Source of the DNA: Symsagittifera roscoffensis
Lineage: Eukaryota; Xenacoelomorpha; Acoela; Convolutidae
Direction of reading: 5' to 3'
DNA: 64,000 bases
Assembly (NCBI RefSeq): GCF_963678635.1
Contig: NC_087065.1
Location: 45,233,919-45,297,918 of the forward strand
Shown here in pieces: positions 21,211-33,916 of the stretch; the first letter of the stretch is position 1; every line of letters starts with the position of its first letter. The position numbers and the translations under genes are program-made. The notes under the pieces were generated by a model. It saw only the letters and a program-made list of their open reading frames with translations, did not search any database and was not told the DNA's origin.

Positions 21211-23338
21211 TGATACTAACGGTAATTTGGTCTCTTTGGATTTCAATGCATCAAAAAATTTTAGAGCAATTTTCAGAATTGTTTGTCATTTTGATCAATT
21301 TGTATATATCGTAAAAAATTTTGAATCTGATTATGCGCAGAATGAGCGAGAACATTTTATCTAATTGTGCAAAAACACAGAAAGATTTGAAAAAAAGCTC
21401 AGTTTAAGAATTGAGAAGGGATTGAGAATCATTATCTGGAAAAATAGTCAGACATGGTGGTGTCCGACAATCTGAACAAGATCATAGAGAACAAGTAAAA
21501 ATTAGAGGCCAAAGCATAAAAACAGAGAATTGAGAATTGGATGAAAATTTAGCCCTTTTTGACAAGGCAATGTCGAGGCAATTAATGGCAACTACTACCT
21601 GCAAAGATGCGGTAAAATTTCGGGCTTCAAAAAATGATTACTTCAAGAAAAAAAAACAGGCTTGCCACCACTCAAAATTTTCTTTGCACGTTAATTGAGA
21701 TCCTAATTGATGTATAACTTATCTGTAGCGGAGATAATTCCAGCCATGTCGGCCAGATAGTGCGACAGTTTTCCACGAGGATTGATTAACATCACAAGGA
21801 GAACTCAGCAGAAAGACAGCGTTTGCTAGAAAGTGGCAAGGAGGTGGGCGTAACTGCTGAGCGCTGAAGTCAGAGAAAGTAGAACAAACCAGCAACACTC
21901 ATAAAATATTCACACTAGACGCTCTGCATATTTGGAACGAGGGCCAAAAATCAACAAGTGCGAAGATATCAGGAGCTATAAATTAACACTAAAACTGTAG
22001 TCTTTATAAAAAAAGCGGCTAAATATTGAAAAACACGACTTGTCAGATGTGAAATGATTCCCATAACGAAAAATTAATTCAATTATGGAACAAAAAACTC
22101 AAAGAACCTCAAAAACTTTTAAGATTTTTTTTGAAGTTCACAATTTGCAGTATGTTTTTACAAATGTACAGCTTCGATTGATCAGAAATTTATAGAGCCT
22201 TTTTCAGACATATTTGTCGCTTATATCAGTTTGAATATTTTGTAGTGAATTTAAAGACTAATTATGCACAAATTGTCCAAAAACATTTGAAATATCATTT
22301 TAGAATTCTTGCAAAAAAGTTCAGAAAGTTTCGAAAACAAAAAAATAAGCTCATTGTGTAGAGCTCTAATTGAAAAAGTGATAGCCTAGGTTGTAAAAAT
22401 TTGGTAAAGGCGCGAGAAAATTGATGTAAAGGTGCAACTCTCTCGAAAGGAAATGTTTTTTTTTTAGTTGTTACTGGTTTATTCAGCATCAAAATATACG
22501 AAATTCCAATTGTCAGCTTTCAATGTTTTCCTTTTTCAATTTCATCAGTCAAAAAATGTGTTTCTTATCTGTTGTTTAATGCAAGGAATGGAAATACTTG
22601 GTGATCACAAGGTTTCATAAGGAACTTTATTTAGTTTTGAAAATGTTTTATTGGTATCACTTATTTCTCCTATATTTAAGACGGCCCAACTCAAAGATAG
22701 AAGGGTTGTTTGGTAATTTTTGGTAATGGAATAGGGTAGATCGCCTAATGTTTTCGAACAAAACGAAAAATATATACGCGATGCGATTAAAAAAATGTTT
22801 TGAAAATTTGTTGATATCTTTTTTTTTTCATTCGCCTCGGAAAGTTTGAACCGGGAAAAAACGTTCGATGAAAATCCTTGTAAAATTTTGCATTGTTCCT
22901 ACATTAAAACAACATTTCGCGCGCGCCTCCGACTTCCAAGCTTACGAGCCCGAAACTGAGTAGCTGGGATTTAATTATTCGATTTCTGTTTCGAAATTGC
23001 CTAAAAAAGATGAGCAAGCTAAAAAATCTTTCATTGTTGAAAAAATGCAGTGAGTCATTGTTGTGAAAAAAAAAATCAGCAGCCTTGACAAAATACGAAA
23101 GGTGGTACAATACTTGAGAAAAAGACAAAAATCGAATTGAGAATCTGACTCGAAATATCAAAACGGGTCTCTTTGGCTGTGTTTTACAATGTCCTATTCA
23201 GATTCAGATTCAAAACCAAAGCTCATGGCGAACAATGATATGCATTAGGGCAAACTATAAATCGGAACATTTTTTTTACCAAACAAATGGCTCGCCTTTT
23301 GGGTTCGCCCTTCGAAAATTGTTTAGAATGCCATTTTC
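21211..23338. other. Non-coding DNA with a diverged direct repeat
   Basis: Two diverged copies of a ~170-bp stretch (about 21200-21365 and 22130-22300) share TCAGAATTGTTTGTC-like and GATTATGCGCAGAATG-like blocks. I see no gene. A poly-T run and a short CGCGCGC site (about 22918) are the only other marks. Confidence 0.4.
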
Positions 23339-24238
23339 GGGGCTGCATATATTAGGCAAAAACTATATTAGGCGAAAATAAAAGTGTTAAAATCCCCCTA
23401 AGTTTCCAGACGACATAGACAAGAAGTGGTTAAAGACTACAAAGTCGTTTGTCGATTCAAGGTCGCCGGTGGGCGCGCAACGCGCACGTCGCCACTTTGC
23501 GGCGATAAGCGGCTCTTATTTTCGTAAAGAGTCGTACCCTATATTGGCAATCTCGCAAGATGTTGGCGCGACTCCAGTGGTCACTATTTTACCGTTGATT
23601 TGCTGTTTGAATAATAATACGTGTATTTTGCATGTAGCAATGGAATAACTTAAGTAATCAAACACAGTTTCTGCTGAAATGTACACTTTTTTTATTCAAA
23701 GTTTTCGCCAAAAGCAGCCGACGCCGCCATTTTCTAAAATTGAAAGATAAAAATAAATTGCAACACAAATTTTTTTAACATAGCAGCGAGCTGGGCGCGG
23801 CTACTTTAGGCGAAAACTATAGGAGGCGAAAATAAAAGAGTTAACATTAGGCAAAAATTTTGATTACAAAAATTCACATTTTTGCAGAACTTGTATGTGA
23901 TTACTTTCATTCCATTGCTACATACCCAATAAACGTAATTTTATTCAAACAGTAAATCAACGGTAAATAGTGACCGCTGCAGTCGCGCCAACGTGTTGCG
24001 AGCTTACCAACAGTAGGACTCTTTACGAAAATTAGGGCCGTTTATCGCTGCGTAGCGCGCCCACCGGCGACCTTGAACCGACAAACGGCTTGTAGTCTTT
24101 AACCGCTTCTTGTGAATGTCGTCTGGAAAATTAGAGGTATTTTTGGTGAAATATACACTTTTATTATCAAAAGTTTCGCCTAAATTAAAACACATTTATT
24201 TTCGCCTGATATAGTTTTCGCCTAATATATACAGCCCC
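23339..24238. mobile_element. 900-bp foldback element with ~360-bp inverted arms
   Basis: The left end GGGGCTGCATATATTAGGC is mirrored by GCCTAATATATACAGCCCC at the right end. The arms (about 23339-23700 and 23866-24238) are imperfect inverted copies and include TTGGCGCGACTCCAG-like, CCGTTGATTTGCTGTTTGAA-like and CTCTTTACGAAAAT-like segments. There is no ORF, so it is non-autonomous. No target duplication is obvious by eye. Confidence 0.85.
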
Positions 24239-24660
24239 CAGCGAGTAGTATATTGGACCTATTTTTGGTGAGCAACATTATGCAGCTCATTAAATTAAAA
24301 CCTCTCACAATCAGCGAATCGTAAATAGCCAAAATCTTAGTCCTTATTGTTTTCAGTAGAGACAGGGGGACCGAATATTATACTTGAAAATTACGTAAGC
24401 AATTTCGTGTACAGTTTTTGTAGTAAAGACTTAGCGAAATTTGTTTTCAGTCAATTTGATTTTTCAAATTTTTATAAGTTCAAAAAAACTATTGAGATTT
24501 TATTTTAAATATTACCTAACAAGCGATATCAGTAAGTGATAGATTTCGCTTCTACAAAACTAACAATTTTGAAAAATTGCTGGGTTTAACCAGATTGAGT
24601 TTCTCTGTTGGATGAATTTTTTCGGGTTGGCAATTTCCGAACGCCTATCTCTTAACAAAA
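24239..24660. other. AT-rich spacer
   Basis: Nothing recognised. Confidence 0.3.
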
Positions 24661-25335
24661 AATCATCACACGTAAAATATCTTCCAAATTGTGTTCAGGA
24701 GAAAACTTTCAGAAAAAATTTGTGAAAACTTGGAAAGTTGAGAAAATTTCAAATTTGTCTAGAGAAAGTTGTCTAGAAAAAGTTGCCTAGAGAAATTGTG
24801 CTCAATTAAAAGGTTTGTAAAAAAAACGGGCTACCTGAGAAAATTCAAATGCGCCATGCTTCAATTCTGAAACAAAAACACAGATCAAGACAACTAAAAT
24901 ACGTAGCACAATATTTCAGAACAATAAACTGGTCCATTCCCAGTTACAGCTAGGAACATTCGATTTTAAACACAAGTTTGCTTCATATTTACTAAGATCT
25001 TCTTTTTGTTCCAAGAAAAATCAAAACTGCAAGCAACAGGCAAAAAAATAATTGGAATGTTTCGCTGAATCAGCTAGCGAACAAAAAAGTAAGAAAAATC
25101 TACAAGACATGGGACGAATCGCAGGTTTCTTCTCAAACGGACTAGTTCTGAACGAAAGTTTGCAAGATAAGTTTGCATGAAAAAGAATGAAATTCAACTA
25201 TATTTCAGGACAATTTCATTATCCATATTACCACTGTATATTTTGTACCGTGTTTTGAATAATGGACGGATTTTTTGCACATCGGTTGCTCTTAAATGTA
25301 CCTTAAAATAGACCTTAAATAGACCTTAAAAAGCA
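24660..25335. mobile_element. Partial arm of the 24.6-30.3 kb foldback family
   Basis: Shares with the neighbouring elements the blocks AAAACTGCAAGCAACAGGC, then GAATCAGCTAGCGAACAAAA, then CTACAAGACATG, then TTTTGAATAATGGACGG. It is a single arm without its mirror copy. Non-coding. Confidence 0.6.
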
Positions 25336-25339
25336 GTTA

Positions 25340-26800
25340 GAACATTTGGTGGGTCTTGCCCTTATACGAGCACTCTTGTGGCTATCAGGCTTATGCCAAT
25401 TCAGCCAGTTCTGATAATCCGTTTTTTTTTTGTTTTTTAACTCAACTCAACTCCCACTGCAAATAAAAACAAACTAAAGTAAGACTCTAAGCGAAACTAT
25501 AGGCGTAAAAGTTAGACACCTCGTAGACTAACTCTCATTCCAAATTTTCCGTTCCAGAAAATTGAGAACGTTTGAAAATTGCCTGGAGAAAAAAAACTCA
25601 AGCAAGACCATTCTGTCATTTTCTTCAAAATCGGAATAATCATGATTTAATTCTAAGTCAAAACGCAGATCAAAATCAGCAGCCAGAGAACTGCAGAACA
25701 CAAAACGAAGTATTTCGAAAAAAATAGACTGATCATCTCACTTACAGCTCAAAACTTTCAATTATAACCAACTGAAAATTCAGAACTGCAAGCAACAGGC
25801 GAAAAAAAACATATATAGGAAAAATTTGCTGAATCAGCTAGCTAATAAAACTTAACAAAGAACTACAAGACATGTGACGAATCACAGAATTTTCTGAAAA
25901 CGCTTATATGCAGATTCTTTGCAGGTTTTTCTCAAAAAATTCGCTGATTTTCCCAAAACGACAATTTCTAAAAGAAATGAATTTTATTAATAACTGAAAT
26001 TAAATGGTTTTTTAGGTTATTTTCGAGATTGCAATTTCCACTCAATGAAGTTTATAATCTTCCGTTTTTTGAATAAGTGACCGAATATTTGCACTCGGGC
26101 TGTTTTTTTCTCCCGACAAAACTTGATGTTTTAACTAGCCAATCTTGATGTTCTATTAATATATCATCCAAAATAAATTATTTTTTTTCCAAATCAAATT
26201 GAATTTTTTTTTACTTGTTATCATTTTTCGTAAAGTTATGGGGGTTTATCTTTAATCAATATGGCTGGAAATGGACGAAAGAATGCACCAGTTTTTTTGT
26301 TTCCAAGTACATTGTTAAGTATTCTGCTGTTATTCGCCGGTGGCTGGAGGAGAGTTTGCGATTTGCCTAAAGTCTTGTTATTTTTGTAGAGTTTTTTTTG
26401 CGTACTGGTTTAGAAAAAATTTCCAATATCTGTTTTTTTTGCCTGTTGCTTGCAGTTTATTTTTTTGGAATAAACAAGAAGTTCTAAGGAAATATGAAGC
26501 AATTTTGTGTTTAGAAAATAGCACTTTTATTTGTAACTGGGAAATGACAAATCAATTGTTTTAAGATACTCTGTTACGTATTCCGCAGTTATTTTGATCT
26601 CTGTTTTTGTCTCAGAATTGAAGCATGATTATTCCACAATTTGAGGACAGAATTTTTCTGCATGAGAAGTCTTTTTTTTCTCCAGGCAATTTATCCAAGA
26701 GAACTTTGGAATGAGAATCAGTCCCTGATGTGTCTGACTGTTACGCCTATACTTTTCCAAAAAATCTCACATTGTTTGTTTGATTTGCAGGGTGTTGAAT
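25340..26800. mobile_element. Large foldback element, copy E1
   Basis: The left arm begins at TATACGAGCACTCTTGTGG (about 25360) and runs to about 26110. The right arm (about 26340-26790) is its inverse: for example TGCCTGTTGCTTGCAGTTT (right) mirrors AACTGCAAGCAACAGGC (left), and the TTACGCCTA block near 26745 mirrors TAGGCGTAA near 25500. It has no coding capacity. The extreme right end lies close to the assembly gap. Confidence 0.75.
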
Positions 26801-26922
26801 TGAAAAACAAAACTAGCTGCAACGAAATTGAACTAGCTGCAACGATATAGGTCTGATATCCACAAACGTGCTTGTATCAGGGCTAACACTTAAAAAATTC
26901 AACTGCTTTTCAGGGTCTATGG

Positions 26923-27122
26923 NNNNNNNNNNNNNNNNNNNNNNNNNNNNNNNNNNNNNNNNNNNNNNNNNNNNNNNNNNNNNNNNNNNNNNNNNNNNNN
27001 NNNNNNNNNNNNNNNNNNNNNNNNNNNNNNNNNNNNNNNNNNNNNNNNNNNNNNNNNNNNNNNNNNNNNNNNNNNNNNNNNNNNNNNNNNNNNNNNNNNN
27101 NNNNNNNNNNNNNNNNNNNNNN
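26923..27122. other. Assembly gap, 200 N
   Basis: Exactly 200 undetermined bases, a conventional placeholder, so the true size is unknown. The gap lies inside the foldback-rich region, where hairpins are hard to assemble. Confidence 1.
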
Positions 27123-27850
27123 GTTTCAAATCTGGGACAAAAACGCAGATCAAAATCATCAGCAAGATATCTGCGCAATACGTAACAAAGTGTTTCAAGC
27201 AACAGACTGGTCCCATATCCAGTTAAAACTGAAAACATTCAATTCTGAACACGAGATGTGGCTTTCGGGTACTCCGATAGTGATGGTGCCCAGCAATCAA
27301 ATGATTGCTGGTTTCAAATCACACGAGCGCTGCAATTTATTAGGTGAGCTCTTGCAAGTAAGCCATAGCTCAAAAGTAATAGCTAATGAGGCGCTGAATA
27401 TATGCGTTCATGTCAACCTAAGTAATTAACCTCGTGGTTAGGTCTCCGGGACTGGTTGAAAAAAAAAAAAGAAGTTGCCGAATATTTACTGTATAAACTG
27501 TAAAACTTCTTGTGTACTCTAAGAAAAATCAAAACTGCAAGCAGCAGGCAAAAAAAACAAATATTGTAAAAATTCGCTGAGTCAGCTAAGGACAAAAATT
27601 ATCAAAAAAACTACATGACATGTGATGAATTGCAGATTTTTCTCAAAAGGACTTGTTGATTCTAAACAAAAGCTTGCATGAATTATGACATGTATATCAT
27701 GTAATGAGATAACAGTATTCAAAAACACAATTAGAAAAAATTGAAATTCAATTATTTTTTAGGAAAAGTTTTAAGATCCATATTTCCTTTCTATGAAGTG
27801 TTTTTTGTAAGTGGCGGAAATTTTGAATTTTTTTTTCAGACAAAAATTTG
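27123..27850. mobile_element. Foldback-family arm interrupted by an insertion
   Basis: The arm sequence (ACAAAAACGCAGATCAAAAT, then ACATTCAATTCTGAACACGA) is broken at about 27257 and resumes after about 27470 with the CAAAACTGCAAGCAGCAGGC block and TCGCTGAGTCAGCTA. Confidence 0.65.
27257..27472 (+). mobile_element. SINE-like insertion with poly(A) tail (candidate)
   Basis: This ~215-bp sequence interrupts a foldback arm that is continuous in sister copies. It has a box B-like GGTTTCAAATC (about 27311-27321), a possible box A upstream in TGATGGTGCCCAGC, and ends in a run of 11-12 A. These are the marks of a tRNA-derived SINE. A target duplication could not be established by eye. Confidence 0.4.
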
Positions 27851-28159
27851 ATTTTTTAGCTAGCCAATTTTGACAAAATACCTTTATTATTTTCGAACTC
27901 AAAGTGTTTTGTTTTACCAAAACTCGTTTAAAAGTTGACAATATGGCTATATTGGGATAATCAAACCGCGATATATAAATGCGCGTGAGCGGGGATTTAT
28001 GGGCATGAGAAAATCGTTCCAATTCTTTGATGCAGGCTATATGTCATAATTGCTACTTTAAAAGAGTGAATTTTATTATTTGTACTTCATTTGGCGTATT
28101 GGGGATGACTTTTAATAAGGTGGCAAAAACGTTTTAATAAAATTTTTAACGAAAACACT

Positions 28160-29650
28160 GCGCCATAGAATCTAAATGGCAGTCGGAACACTCGCGCCAA
28201 TGCCCTGATACGAGCACTCCTGTAGATATCAGCATTAAGTCAATGCAACCAGTTCTGAATGTCCGTTTTTTTGGTTTTTCAATTCAACTAGACGCAAATC
28301 AAAACAAACAAATGTAATAAACTATGGAAAAATGTAGACGTAAAAATTATACAACAGAGGACTATCTCTCATTCCAAACTTTTCGTTCCAGAAAATTGAG
28401 AAAGTTTGAAAATTGCCTGTAGAAAAAAAAAACCTCAAGCACAAACATTCTGCCACTTTCTTCGAAAGTTGGAAAAATCATGGTTTAAATCTGATTCAAA
28501 AACACAGATCAAAATCAATGGCAAGATAACTGCGGAATACCTAACAAAGAAGTTCAAAGCAATAGACTGTTCATACCAATTACCGCTCATAACACTCCGT
28601 GTTAAACATAAAATTGCTTCAAATTCACCTAGAATTTCCTTCCCGTTCCGAAAAAATCAAAACTGCTATCAACAGGCGAAAACAATTAACATTGGAGAGT
28701 TTCGCTGAGTCAGCTAGAAAACAATAAAATAACAAAGAACTACAAGACATGTGAAAAATTGCAGATTGTTCTCAAAACAATTTTTTTTCGCAGATTTTTC
28801 TTAAAGTTTTTGCTTAGTTTCTCAAAACGACTAGTTCTAGAAAAAAAGTTCATGCTTGATGACATTATAATCATGTATGAGATAACAGTATTGAAAAACC
28901 CAATTAGAAAAAACTGAAATTAAATGGTTTCAAGCTTGCTATTTCCACTCTATGAAGTTTTTATCCTTTTGAATAAGTGACGCACACGGGTTACACTCGG
29001 GCTGTTTTTCTCCCTAGACAAAACTTGAAATTGTAGCCAGCTATTTTTGTCGCTATTTTTTATATTATCCAAAATAATTTATTTATTTCCAAATCAAGCT
29101 GAAACTTTTTTTTACTTGTTATCATTTTTCGTAAAGTTTTGGGGGTTGAAAATTTATCAATATGGCTGGAAATTGACAAGAGAATAGACGAGTTTTTTGC
29201 TTTGAAGTATTTTACGAATTCGTCAGTTTTCATGCCGGTGGTTTTGAGGAATTTGTGCGATTTGTCACACGTCTCGTATTTCTTTGTTTTTTTTTGCTTG
29301 CTAAATTAGGAAAGCTTGCAAAAATCCGTTTTTGTTTTACTGGTTGCTTGCAGTTTAATTTTTCTTGGAATATACAAGAAATTCTAAATAAATATGAAGC
29401 AATTCCGTGTTTAGAATAGAGTGTTTTTGTTTGTAACTGGGAATTGACAAATCAATTGTTTTAAAAAACTCTTTTACGTATTCCGCAGTTATCTTGGTCT
29501 GAGTTTTTGTAGCAGATTTGATTCATCTTTTTGCAAATTCGGACAGAATTTTTCTGCTCGAGCTCCTTTTTTTCGACAGTCAATTTTTCTAGGGAAACCT
29601 TGGAATGAGAGTTAGTCACTGGGGTGTCTGACTGTTACGTGTACCTTCTT
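28160..29650. mobile_element. Large foldback element, copy E2
   Basis: The left terminus includes GGCAGTCGGAACACTCGC and CCCTGATACGAGCACTCC (about 28170-28215). The left arm runs to about 29000. The right arm (about 29200-29650) inverts it: ACTGGTTGCTTGCAGTTT, TTACGTATTCCGCAGTTAT and GAATGAGAGTTAGTCACTG mirror left-arm blocks. The short plus-strand frame at 28406-28708 is arm sequence, not a gene. Confidence 0.75.
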
Positions 29651-29789
29651 CCATAAGGAAGATTCAAACCGCATGAGAAATCACTCCAAATTGGCTGAAG
29701 CAAGCTAATTGTCATAATTTCTGCGTTACTAGAGGGAAATCGATTATCTGTATTTTATTTGGCGTGGATGACTTATAAAAAACATTTGG

Positions 29790-30285
29790 GTCTCGCTCCG
29801 ATACGAGCAGGCTTGTGGATATTAGCTTTATATGAATAAAACCAGTTCAGATAATCCATTTTTTTTAGTTCTACTCCCTTTTCAAACCGAACAAACTAAT
29901 TTAAAACTCTATGTGGAAGTGTAAACGTAACAGTGAGAAACCTCAGAGACTAACTCTTATTCTAAATTTTCCGTTCCACAAAATTGAGAACGTTTGAAAA
30001 TTGCCTGGAGAAAGAAAATATTCTGTCACTTTCCTCAAAATTTCGAAAAATTATGCTTCAATTCTGAGACAAAAACGCAGATCAAAATCATCAGCAAGAT
30101 ACCTGCAGAAGACGTAACTAAATACTTCCAAAAATTGAACTCGTCTATTCTTAGTTACAGTTCAAAACATTCAATTCATTAGAAAGAACTGAAATAAATT
30201 CGTTTTTCAGGATAGTTTTAAGATCAATATTTCGACTCTGAGATTTTTGTTTTTCAAATTTTTGAATAAGTGATGGAAAATTTGC
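29790..30285. mobile_element. Internally deleted foldback-family copy E3
   Basis: Starts with CCGATACGAGCAGGCTTGTGG, continues through the GAACGTTTGAAAATTGCCTG and ACAAAAACGCAGATCAAAAT blocks, then jumps to the distal part of the arm (TTTTTGAATAAGTGATGG). It lacks the right arm. Confidence 0.65.
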
Positions 30286-30287
30286 AC

Positions 30288-30368
30288 TGAATAAACATAT
30301 ATATGCGTGTGTGTGTAATAAACATATATATGCGTGTGTGTGAACAAACATATATATGCGTGTGTGTG
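30288..30368. repeat. ~27-bp minisatellite, 3 copies
   Basis: Three near-identical copies of AATAAACATATATATGCGTG followed by (TG)3. Only the joining bases differ. Confidence 0.9.
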
Positions 30369-30810
30369 CAAAGATGTACTGCCATTATGATGATCAGAGT
30401 TTTGGGGAAAGCGGGTGTAACAATTTTTTGAGAACTTTGTTGAAATACTTCACTTCTATTGAATTTTTGCAGGTTTCAAATCAAATGCGAAAAATTTCAA
30501 TTGGTAAAGATTTTTCTAGTTTGCCAAAATTGATTTTTTTGATTGTTTCCAGTTTTTTGTTACATGATAAGTACGAATCTGTACTGAAAACACCTTGAAA
30601 AAAATTTTAGGGCTAGTAGATTAAAAATTGGTGTCGTAAAATAATGATAAATGACTCTTTCTAAGAGGAGCACAAAGTTATAAGCCACTGTAAATATCGC
30701 GCCATTATCTTTATCCATAACTGATTTAAGAAACCTCTAAATATTAGGGCTCTTACTTTTTCTAGCATATCTTCAAATCATAGCAAAAAAGTTGATATAA
30801 TTATCGACCT

Positions 30811-31283
30811 TCAATCTGCTATCAAAATTTGATCAGTTTTTTGTTCTGTTTCATCTAAATTGACCATATCTTCAGCTGTAAAAGTTATTCCATCTAGGTT
30901 TTCATCAGTGTTGTTAGGATCTGTTTCGCGTAATAAACTTTCATTTGTTGACATTTCTCTCTCGCCTTCAATTTCAATTTCCGTCTCCTCTTTTTTCTCG
31001 TCTTCTTCCTGTTCTTTTTTGTCTTCTTCTTCCTCTTCCTTTTTCTCGTCTTCTTCCTCTTCTTTTTTCTCTTCTTCATCTTCTTCCTTTTTCTCTTCTT
31101 CTTCTTCTTTTTTGTCTCCTTCTTCTTCTTCCGTTTTCTCTTTTTCTGCCTTTGCCTGGTCGTTTAATGATGACTCATCGTGGTCTTGATCAGTCGTTGT
31201 GTTGACCTCATCATCGCCTGATTGTTGTTGGAGATGGTCTTCACTTTTTCCCTCATTCTTTTTCTGTTCAGATTCAACAGCAC
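30811..31283 (-). CDS. Terminal exon: acidic Glu/Lys-rich C-terminus
   Basis: The exon encodes 156 residues and a TGA. It begins GAVESEQKKNEGKSEDH, passes through a Gln- and Asp-rich stretch, then a long run of mixed E/K/D repeats (about 31000-31150, EEEEEK-type), and ends in a less biased tail (TAEDMVNLDETE). Acceptor GCTTCAG matches phase 1 of the preceding cluster exon. An alternative acceptor 14 bases upstream (AAAG at 31298) would need phase 2 and is disfavoured. The tail is predicted disordered and highly acidic, as in proteins that bind basic partners or tubulin, but its role is not known. The antisense Ser-rich frame here is a shadow. Confidence 0.75.
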
Positions 31284-31423
31284 CTGAAGCATTGATACTT
31301 TAAATATAAGTCAGATAAGAAACTCAAAAATTAGGCAGGAAATTTGTAAAGATTCATTGAAAAAATTTTACTACTGTTTAAATAATAAAATTTATGTTGT
31401 TCATTGGTACCAAACGGAAAAAA

Positions 31424-33916
31424 ATTCTTATTAAGTAGGCAGTGTTTTAAGTGTGACAGGAAAATTTCAAAGCATTTTGTTTTGCTCCACTATTTATTTA
31501 TTTGTTTCAATTCATGCGCAGATATCATGAAAAGCTAATTGCTCGGTGAAGTATTAGTTATTACAAAAACAGATGGTTAAATGTAATTTTCACCCTACGA
31601 CAATTGATTATTTTCATTTCCTCATTTTCTGATTTTTGAATAAATCTTAAAATCTTTTCGGTCCATTAGCGTTTGCTAACTTAAAAAAAAGTTTTACAGC
31701 AATATTTTTTGACACAAGTCTTTGAAGATATTCAGCGAGGGAGGGAAAAAAATCTTTATATGAAGTCGGATGTAATAATACAGGTTTTTGATTAAGTTTT
31801 TTCGTTCTAGATTTCCCATGAACTTTAATACCAATTACAAGCCACAAGTTTTGTTGCTCAAGTTATATAACCGAATAACCATATAGTTTCGCTCAAAACA
31901 TAGCAGCTAATAGTTTACTTTTCCTTGAATTAATTTTTCTACACATTGTTCCGTAGGGTTGAAAAATGCCAATTTGAGCGCTTATGCTTTAGTTTAATTT
32001 AAAACTTTAGCAACAAATTCTCTAGATGAGAAATCAATCCTCTGAGTTTATTTATAGCAACAAATTCTCTAGATAAAAAATCATTCACCTGAGTTTAGAT
32101 AACGTTTTTGTGGCAAGCGTTTTCTGCTGTACTTTCTAATTAAAAAAAAAATTGAGGACTTTTTTGCAATTCGAAAAAAAAAACAATTTGGTCGACTTGG
32201 GATACCTTATCAATGCAACCTTGTCATTTTCCTTACTTCACGTATATCATGCGCGGCTAATTTGCTCTGCGCAGAAATCGTTCCAAATTAAATTTAATCA
32301 AGTGAAATTACCATTGCATAGGGAGAAGCAAAAATATTTTAGACACAATAAAAGGCAGTAAAAAAATTGAGAATTTGGCGTTAATACGGGATTTTTGTTC
32401 CGACTTTCGAAATTTCTGTGATCGGGAAGTTTTTGAACTAACTATTCTCGCTTAAATTTTTTTTTTTCTGAATGATATCGAAATCCAAAGCTTCAAATTA
32501 AAAAGAAACAAGACTGCTCGTATCAAGGCGAAGCCCTGAATGTTCCGACTGCCTTTTAATGTCTATGAAGCAGTTATAACATGAAAAAATTAAATGTAAT
32601 AAAACAAACTAATTTTTTTTTATAATGTGAGATTTTTTGTGAAAGTCATCCCCTCCACACGCCATTTAAAGTGCAAAGTGATAGATTCCGCTACTAGTAA
32701 TAAATCAATTATGGCAAATAAGCTTCCTTCGATTAATCTAGAACAATTTCTAAGATGAAACAAGACTGCTCGTATCAGGACGAAGCCCCGAATGTTCCGA
32801 CTGCCTTTTAACGTCTATGGAGCAGAAGAACATGAAAAATTTAATTTTCATAAAATTAATCAATTTTTTTTGAAAACATCCCCCACACGCCATATTAAAT
32901 ACAAATTGATAGATTTTTGCTGCTGTTAAAAATCAATTATGACATATAAGCTTCCTTTAATCAATTTGGAACGATTTCTAATACGGATTAAGTCTCGCTT
33001 ACGCGTTAATAGCGCAAAATACATCGCGCGTTAATTGTCCCAAATTGCCCAAAATGGCAGTCTTTAAACCCCCATAACTTTACGAAAAAGTTACAAAATC
33101 GCAACAATTAACCAGCTATAGTTGGCTTCAATTCAATTGGGATTAATTTTCAGAGCGGTTAATTTGCCACGCTTAATTAAAACTAACCTTTTGCCCCGCT
33201 TTTACGGATTAAAACTACCAAAATATCACTCGAGCTGTTTTGCAATCCGTAATTTAGTCTAGTCCAAGCATACTCACTTTCCAATTCAAACCTTTCCGGA
33301 TTGATACCCATACAGTGTCATTATATGTGAAATCGGTCTGAAAAAAAACACTCCAGGCATATAAATTTGTCACTTTCTTCGAAAGCCGGAACAATAATTC
33401 AAATTTTGAAACTAACGCCCTACACATTTCGTCCTGTAAAAACGTAAGCGGCAAATTAACTCAAAACAAGTTGAATTGAAGCAAACAGTTTGCTCCTACT
33501 ATTACGTTACCAGACAGAACAGATACTTTTTGTACTATACATGAGATGTTTGATTTCAAGCTTAAAGTTGAAAATGAAAAAAAATCAATCTTTTTTTATT
33601 TACTGCGTACAATTTGCCCTGATATGAGAAAAGAAATTCTGTACTAGTTCGGGTTCAAAGAAAATGAAATTGCATATTTCGCGGTTTTTACCTGTTATGT
33701 CACATCATTGGGTTGTTAATGAGAAAAGTCAACGGATCCCGAAGTATTTTCAATTCTTCTATCTACTTCCGCAAAAATGCTTTTAATTTTGGAAGCAGTT
33801 ATTATCAAGTTTTTATGACCATTATTATTTAATTAATTTAAGTTATTTTTAGTAAGATTATTCGTATGGTAAAATTATTTGCTGATAAAGTTATGATGTT
33901 GCATGATGAATCATAC
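31424..33916. other. Intron of copy A made of dispersed-element pieces
   Basis: Contains two adjacent copies of the ACTGCTCGTATC...CGAAGCC...TTCCGACTGCC terminal block (32515 and 32766), plus a segment with GCTTACGCGTTAATAGCGC and CCCCCATAACTTTACGAAA (about 32998-33090) that recurs elsewhere. No exon fits phase here. The paralogous region in copy B is 40222-42722. Confidence 0.6.

Noticed and set aside
23460-23500. GC-rich palindromic CGCGCAACGCGCACGTCGCC stretch considered as a CpG-island promoter
   Set aside because: It lies inside the arm of the 900-bp foldback element and is repeated in the other arm.
30860-31189. Plus-strand Ser-rich open frame
   Set aside because: Antisense shadow of the Glu/Lys-rich terminal exon.
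33254-33454. Candidate sixth cluster exon with TTTTTTTTCAG acceptor and GTGAGT donor (also at ~42.1 kb)
   Set aside because: Its open frame needs phase 0 on both sides, while the preceding exon leaves in phase 1, where it meets a TAA after four codons. It lies in dispersed-repeat sequence.
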